Part shown: positions 7,207-9,726 of the stretch, in pieces
Layout of the letters: each line of letters starts with the position of its first letter
How positions within the stretch are numbered: the stretch's first letter is position 1
The notes under the pieces: model-generated
What the model was told of the DNA's origin: nothing
The model's database searches: none
Seen by the model: only the letters and a program-made list of their open reading frames with translations
From: Muribaculaceae bacterium
GTDB taxonomy: Bacteria; Bacteroidota; Bacteroidia; Bacteroidales; Muribaculaceae
Direction of reading: 5' to 3'
NCBI GenBank assembly: GCA_017619255.1
Contig: JAFZSS010000010.1
Span: forward strand, 1-9,726
DNA length: 9,726 nucleotides
Made by a program: the position numbers and the translations under genes

Positions 7207-7238
7207 CTTGCACATGAACAAAAATGGTATTATCTTTG
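7207..7238 (+). promoter_or_regulatory. Bacteroides-type promoter for tRNA-His
   Basis: CTTG (7207-7210, one base off the -33 TTTG), exactly 20 bases, then TATCTTTG (7231-7238). The predicted start lies about 25 bases before the tRNA, the same geometry as at tRNA-Thr. Confidence 0.8.
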
Positions 7239-7268
7239 CACCCGCGTTTGAAAGAAAACGCTTTACAT

Positions 7269-7343
<75 letters not shown>

Positions 7344-7355
7344 CTAAAGTGAATA

Positions 7356-7387
7356 AAAACCTGCATTGCGATTGCGATGCAGGTTTT
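7356..7387 (+). terminator. Terminator after tRNA-His, probably bidirectional
   Basis: A perfect 11-bp stem (7356-7366, AAAACCTGCAT, with 7377-7387) closes a 10-base loop and is followed by CTTGTTTTT on the plus strand. On the minus strand the exit is TTTTTATTC, so it can also end the OmpH gene that stops at 7424. Confidence 0.88.
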
Positions 7388-7423
7388 CTTGTTTTTCGGC
7401 CGTAATTCTTATTCCACCCTTTT

Positions 7424-7927
7424 TCAGATGCCGAGAATGGCCTTCACCATCGGAGTGATATCCACCGTGTTTGGACCAAAATAGGCCACGGGAGTCACGG
7501 CGGTATCCAACACCAAGTCAAAACCACCCTGCTCGCCTGCCTTTTGGATAGCAGTCTGTATCTTGTCGGTCAGGGGCTTGGTGAGCGCCTCACGCTTGGC
7601 GGCGATGTCATCGGCGGCACGGCGCTCAAACTCTCGCATCTTCTTGTCGCTCTCCTGCAACTCATGCACGCGGCGCTCTTTGATAGTCTCAGGCATCGAC
7701 AAATCGGCAGCCACGGTCTGGTAGTCGGCATACTTCTTGTCAAACTCACTCTGCAGCAACACATACTCGGCATGATACTGCTCGCTCAAGGTCTTCAATT
7801 GTGCCTCAGCAGCAGCCTTCTCGGGCATGAGGTCAAAAACCTGCTGTGAGTTCACGATGCCAATCCTTGCCTGGGCCATGAGCATCAGCGGCAGCAATGC
7901 CATGGTCATCACTAAAATTCTTTTCAT
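7424..7927 (-). CDS. ompH: OmpH/Skp family periplasmic chaperone (third copy in transcription order)
   Basis: Skp-type proteins trap unfolded outer-membrane proteins in the periplasm and hand them to the BAM complex. This copy has 167 residues, normal for the family. Residues 1-20 are a signal peptide ending in MAQA. The conserved start of the mature protein, RIGIVNSQQVFDLMPE (about 21-36), leads into a long charged coiled coil with heptad-like Leu, Gln, Lys and Glu spacing (about 37-125). The closing segment GGFDLVLDTAVTPVAYFG (about 134-151) is the beta-strand part that builds the trimer base. It lies 52 bases after the unknown secreted gene, with no promoter or terminator seen between, so the two are probably co-transcribed. 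The ATG at 7927 is the only good start in front of the signal peptide. Confidence 0.92.
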   Translation of the reverse strand: MKRILVMTMALLPLMLMAQARIGIVNSQQVFDLMPEKAAAEAQLKTLSEQYHAEYVLLQSEFDKKYADYQTVAADLSMPETIKERRVHELQESDKKMREFERRAADDIAAKREALTKPLTDKIQTAIQKAGEQGGFDLVLDTAVTPVAYFGPNTVDITPMVKAILGI

Positions 7928-7979
7928 ATTGTTCTATCGTTTATTATGTTTCTATCAATTTACGCAGCCCCTCCAATCA

Positions 7980-8795
7980 TCATTGGCACACAGAGTCTGG
8001 CGCATTCTCGTCATTTATCTGCCTGTAATATAATGTGCCATTAATGTAGAGCGCATCCTTGTCACCGATATAGGCAATGGAGAGATAGGTGGGAATATCT
8101 ACCACCCGCATCAGGTCAGTCACCAGATTGCCGTCAAGGTCATAGGCCGATTTGTCATAGTCATAATCGTCGGGCTTCGTCCACTGTTCTTCCAGGAAAC
8201 CCATCTTATAGGGACGATAGCGCACATAGTCGGGATCATCTACCGAGACATATCGAATCTCGGCCCCATCAACATAGAGTTTGATGTTGTCATCCTCCAC
8301 CTCCAGCGGTTCCTCAAAAAAGAATCCTTCGGGGTCATAAGGCGACTTGAGCACCCCGCTGATCGCGTAGTACTCCTGATGGGCCATCGTCTGCTCAGCA
8401 TCGTAATAAGGCACGAAGTCGTCATCATAACTGTAGAAACCGTGTTCGCCCGCATGAGCGGCGAAAATGGCCACTATAAAGCCGTCATTCGACACAAAGA
8501 TGGCGTCGTCACGCACCAACTCAACAGGCAGCGGAGTCATCTGGTACTCTTTGACCGTCACCTGTGACTTGGGAATCAGTTGCGAATAATAGCCTCCCGA
8601 TTCATCGCCCTCGTATTTAAACTGTGACTCGTTAAAGTCCACCATGCGGTTGATGGGGTCATTGGTGTCCACAATCAGCTGCCCCTCCTGGTAATCGCCA
8701 AAAGCGGTATTGGCATAGTAGGCCGTCAGTTTTCCTTGTGCGCTCAGCACAAAAGGAAGGCTCATCACCAATGCAATTAAAAAGACTCTTTTCAT
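7980..8795 (-). CDS. Unrecognised acidic secreted protein inside the OmpH cluster
   Basis: A 271-residue protein that I cannot assign to a family. Residues 1-19 form a signal peptide (Lys-Arg, hydrophobic core, LSAQ end) and no lipobox Cys is present, so it should be periplasmic or secreted. The mature part is strikingly rich in Asp, Glu and Tyr: YDDDFVPYYD (about 124-133), FFFEEPLEVEDD (about 158-169) and KPDDYDYDKSAYD (about 207-219) are examples. There is only one Cys, the penultimate residue. Predicted structure by eye is mainly beta with loops, and no enzyme motif is visible. Acidic clusters such as DYDYDKSAYDLDGN could bind calcium, but no canonical EF-hand is seen. It has its own -7 element and precedes an OmpH gene by 52 bases; it could be a client, an adaptor or an unrelated insertion. 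Confidence 0.85.
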   Translation of the reverse strand: MKRVFLIALVMSLPFVLSAQGKLTAYYANTAFGDYQEGQLIVDTNDPINRMVDFNESQFKYEGDESGGYYSQLIPKSQVTVKEYQMTPLPVELVRDDAIFVSNDGFIVAIFAAHAGEHGFYSYDDDFVPYYDAEQTMAHQEYYAISGVLKSPYDPEGFFFEEPLEVEDDNIKLYVDGAEIRYVSVDDPDYVRYRPYKMGFLEEQWTKPDDYDYDKSAYDLDGNLVTDLMRVVDIPTYLSIAYIGDKDALYINGTLYYRQINDENAPDSVCQ

Positions 8796-8824
8796 TTCGG
8801 TTCTTATTGACTGTTACTCTCCTG

Positions 8825-8832
8825 CAAAAGTA
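8825..8832 (-). promoter_or_regulatory. -7 element TACTTTTG upstream of the acidic secreted gene
   Basis: On the minus strand TACTTTTG matches TAnnTTTG and lies 29 bases before the ATG at 8795. No TTTG is found at the -33 distance. It suggests that the acidic protein and the OmpH gene after it can be transcribed separately from the two OmpH genes upstream. Confidence 0.6.
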
Positions 8833-8902
8833 GTAAAATTCTGTATCCCTTGGAATTATTCGAGCTTTTATTTTCGCTTTTTCAACACTTCAGGCTATAG
8901 TA

Positions 8903-8934
8903 ATCCCCTCACGAACCATAGCTCATGAGGGGAT
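8903..8934 (-). terminator. Hairpin after the second OmpH gene, without a T run
   Basis: Arms 8903-8916 and 8921-8934 pair over 14 positions with two mismatches, the outer nine (ATCCCCTCA) being perfect, around a 4-base loop. It lies 46 bases past the OmpH stop at 8980. Neither side has a T run, so it may be a processing or stability hairpin, or an inefficient or Rho-assisted terminator. Confidence 0.5.
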
Positions 8935-8979
8935 CAGCAACTTAGCATTTATCGTGTTGTGAGTTTGAAATGCCTTGTT

Positions 8980-9492
8980 TTACTTGATGCCCAATTTGGC
9001 CTTCACCTTGGCACTTACATCCTCGGCATTGGTACCCGTGTACAGGATCGAGCCGGCAGCCTGGTCAAAGATGAAGGTGTAACCTCCCTCAGCACCAACG
9101 GCCTGAATGGCGTTCTGCAACTTCTGAGTAATCGGGGCAATCAGAGTGTCTTGCTGCTTCTGCAAGTCCTGAGCTGCGGTCTGCTGGAAGTTCTGAATCT
9201 TCATGTAGTCCTCCTGCAACTCCTGGTTGTGGCGGTCCTTAATGGCCTGGGGCGTGCTGGGATCCTGATCGGCAGCCTCATATTCGGTCATCTTCTTCTG
9301 GAAAGCCTCCTGCAGATTCTTGAATTCGGCCTCATACTTGTCGCTCACCTGCTTGAGAGTATTCTCGGCGGTCACCTTGTCAGGCATCACATTAAAAATC
9401 TCGTTGGTGTTGACAAAACCGAATTTCTGAGCTTGTGCACCGAGGCACAATGTGGTAGCCATAACGGCTAAGAGCATAAATCTTTTAAACAT
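8980..9492 (-). CDS. ompH: OmpH/Skp family periplasmic chaperone (second copy in transcription order)
   Basis: A 170-residue Skp-type holdase for outer-membrane proteins. Residues 1-22 are a signal peptide ending GAQAQ. The mature protein opens with KFGFVNTNEIFNVMPDK (about 22-38), the family hallmark, continues with a Gln/Lys/Glu-rich coiled coil (about 39-125) and closes with GGYTFIFDQAAGSILYTG (about 136-153) and a short terminal helix. It is clearly a paralogue of the copy at 7424-7927: both have a Phe/Ile-G-x-V-N start, a MPxK turn and a GG-(Y/F)-x-(F/L)-(I/V)-(F/L)-D strand, but the coils differ at most positions. It starts 51 bases after the stop of another OmpH gene with no promoter between, which indicates an operon. 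In many Bacteroidota such pairs follow bamA, which here would lie outside the window. Confidence 0.94.
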   Translation of the reverse strand: MFKRFMLLAVMATTLCLGAQAQKFGFVNTNEIFNVMPDKVTAENTLKQVSDKYEAEFKNLQEAFQKKMTEYEAADQDPSTPQAIKDRHNQELQEDYMKIQNFQQTAAQDLQKQQDTLIAPITQKLQNAIQAVGAEGGYTFIFDQAAGSILYTGTNAEDVSAKVKAKLGIK

Positions 9493-9543
9493 GTCTAAAA
9501 AAATTGATTTGAAACTATAGTTATTGATTATTTATTCTTGGAT

Positions 9544-9726
9544 TTACTTGTAACCCATCTTCTCAAGAATCTCGTTGCTCACATCGATGCGCGGTGAGGC
9601 AAAGATGATGCTCTGGCTGCTGGCGCGGTCAAAAATGACCTGGAAGCCACGCTCCTCGCACACCTTCTTGCACGCATTGTAGATGTCGTCCTGGATGGGC
9701 TTGATGAGCGACTGACGCTTCTTGAA
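9544..9726 (-). CDS. ompH: OmpH/Skp family protein, C-terminal part (start outside window)
   Basis: The last 60 codons and the TAA stop of a third OmpH-type gene are visible on the minus strand; the start lies beyond the window end. The fragment begins FKKRQSLIKPIQDDIYNACK, the end of the coiled coil. It continues with RGFQVIFDRASSQSIIFA, the closing strand that matches GGYTFIFDQAAGSILYTG of the neighbour, and ends in a helix ILEKMGYK. Two Cys lie four residues apart on the coil (fragment residues 19 and 23), which the two other copies lack. It is the first gene of the series in transcription order and is separated from the next OmpH by 51 bases. Confidence 0.88.
   Translation of the reverse strand, partial: FKKRQSLIKPIQDDIYNACKKVCEERGFQVIFDRASSQSIIFASPRIDVSNEILEKMGYK

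Noticed and set aside
8959..9471. A 170-codon plus-strand ORF opposite the second OmpH
   Set aside because: The Leu/Val-rich translation is the antisense of a Lys/Glu/Gln coiled coil, and the OmpH frame is clearly coding.
9513..9522. Perfect palindrome AACTATAGTT in the spacer between two OmpH genes
   Set aside because: It is short and AT-rich, lies inside a probable operon and has no second copy in the window.

Overview
The window is a piece of ordinary-looking Bacteroidales chromosome (phylum Bacteroidota). Four things point there: a SecA with a C-terminal zinc motif and a Bacteroidota-style C-terminal region; a DUF4270 lipoprotein next to a short glycogen-synthase-like protein; tandem OmpH/Skp genes; and five promoters with the Bacteroides-type -7 element TAnnTTTG instead of a classical -10 box. 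Family or genus cannot be fixed from the sequence; a gut or rumen Muribaculaceae- or Prevotellaceae-like organism would fit. No mobile element, CRISPR array, integrase or phage gene was seen.

Layout. (1) 1-1671, +: 3' part of secA, ending in a strong terminator hairpin (1689-1728) shared with a convergent gene. (2) 1754-2503, -: a 249-residue cytosolic protein, possibly DUF3843-like, with no promoter of its own; it sits just behind the terminator of a tRNA-Thr(CGU) gene (2556-2631, -). (3) 2698-4965, -: a two-gene unit, first a 267-residue GT5-like protein that lacks the catalytic and ADP-glucose-binding residues of glycogen synthase, then a DUF4270 lipoprotein. (4) 5183-5650, -: a Spy/CpxP-like periplasmic protein with a His/Cys-rich tail. 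(5) 5651-5962: a 312-base divergent intergenic region. (6) 5963-7153, +: nagA, N-acetylglucosamine-6-phosphate deacetylase, then tRNA-His (7269-7343, +) with its own promoter and terminator. (7) 7424-9726, -: an envelope cluster of three OmpH/Skp-type chaperones (the first cut by the window end), with an unrecognised acidic, Tyr/Asp-rich secreted protein between the second and third.

Much of the window serves the cell envelope: the Sec motor exports proteins, OmpH/Skp and Spy-like proteins hold unfolded clients in the periplasm, and the DUF4270 lipoprotein is probably displayed on the outer membrane. NagA returns amino-sugar carbon to central metabolism and may salvage wall-derived GlcNAc.

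No new multi-gene system is evident. The most interesting parts are the catalytically stripped GT5-like protein with its lipoprotein partner, the unknown protein inside the OmpH cluster, the metal-binding-looking tail of the Spy-like protein, and two tRNA genes that both carry a mismatch at acceptor pair 6:67.
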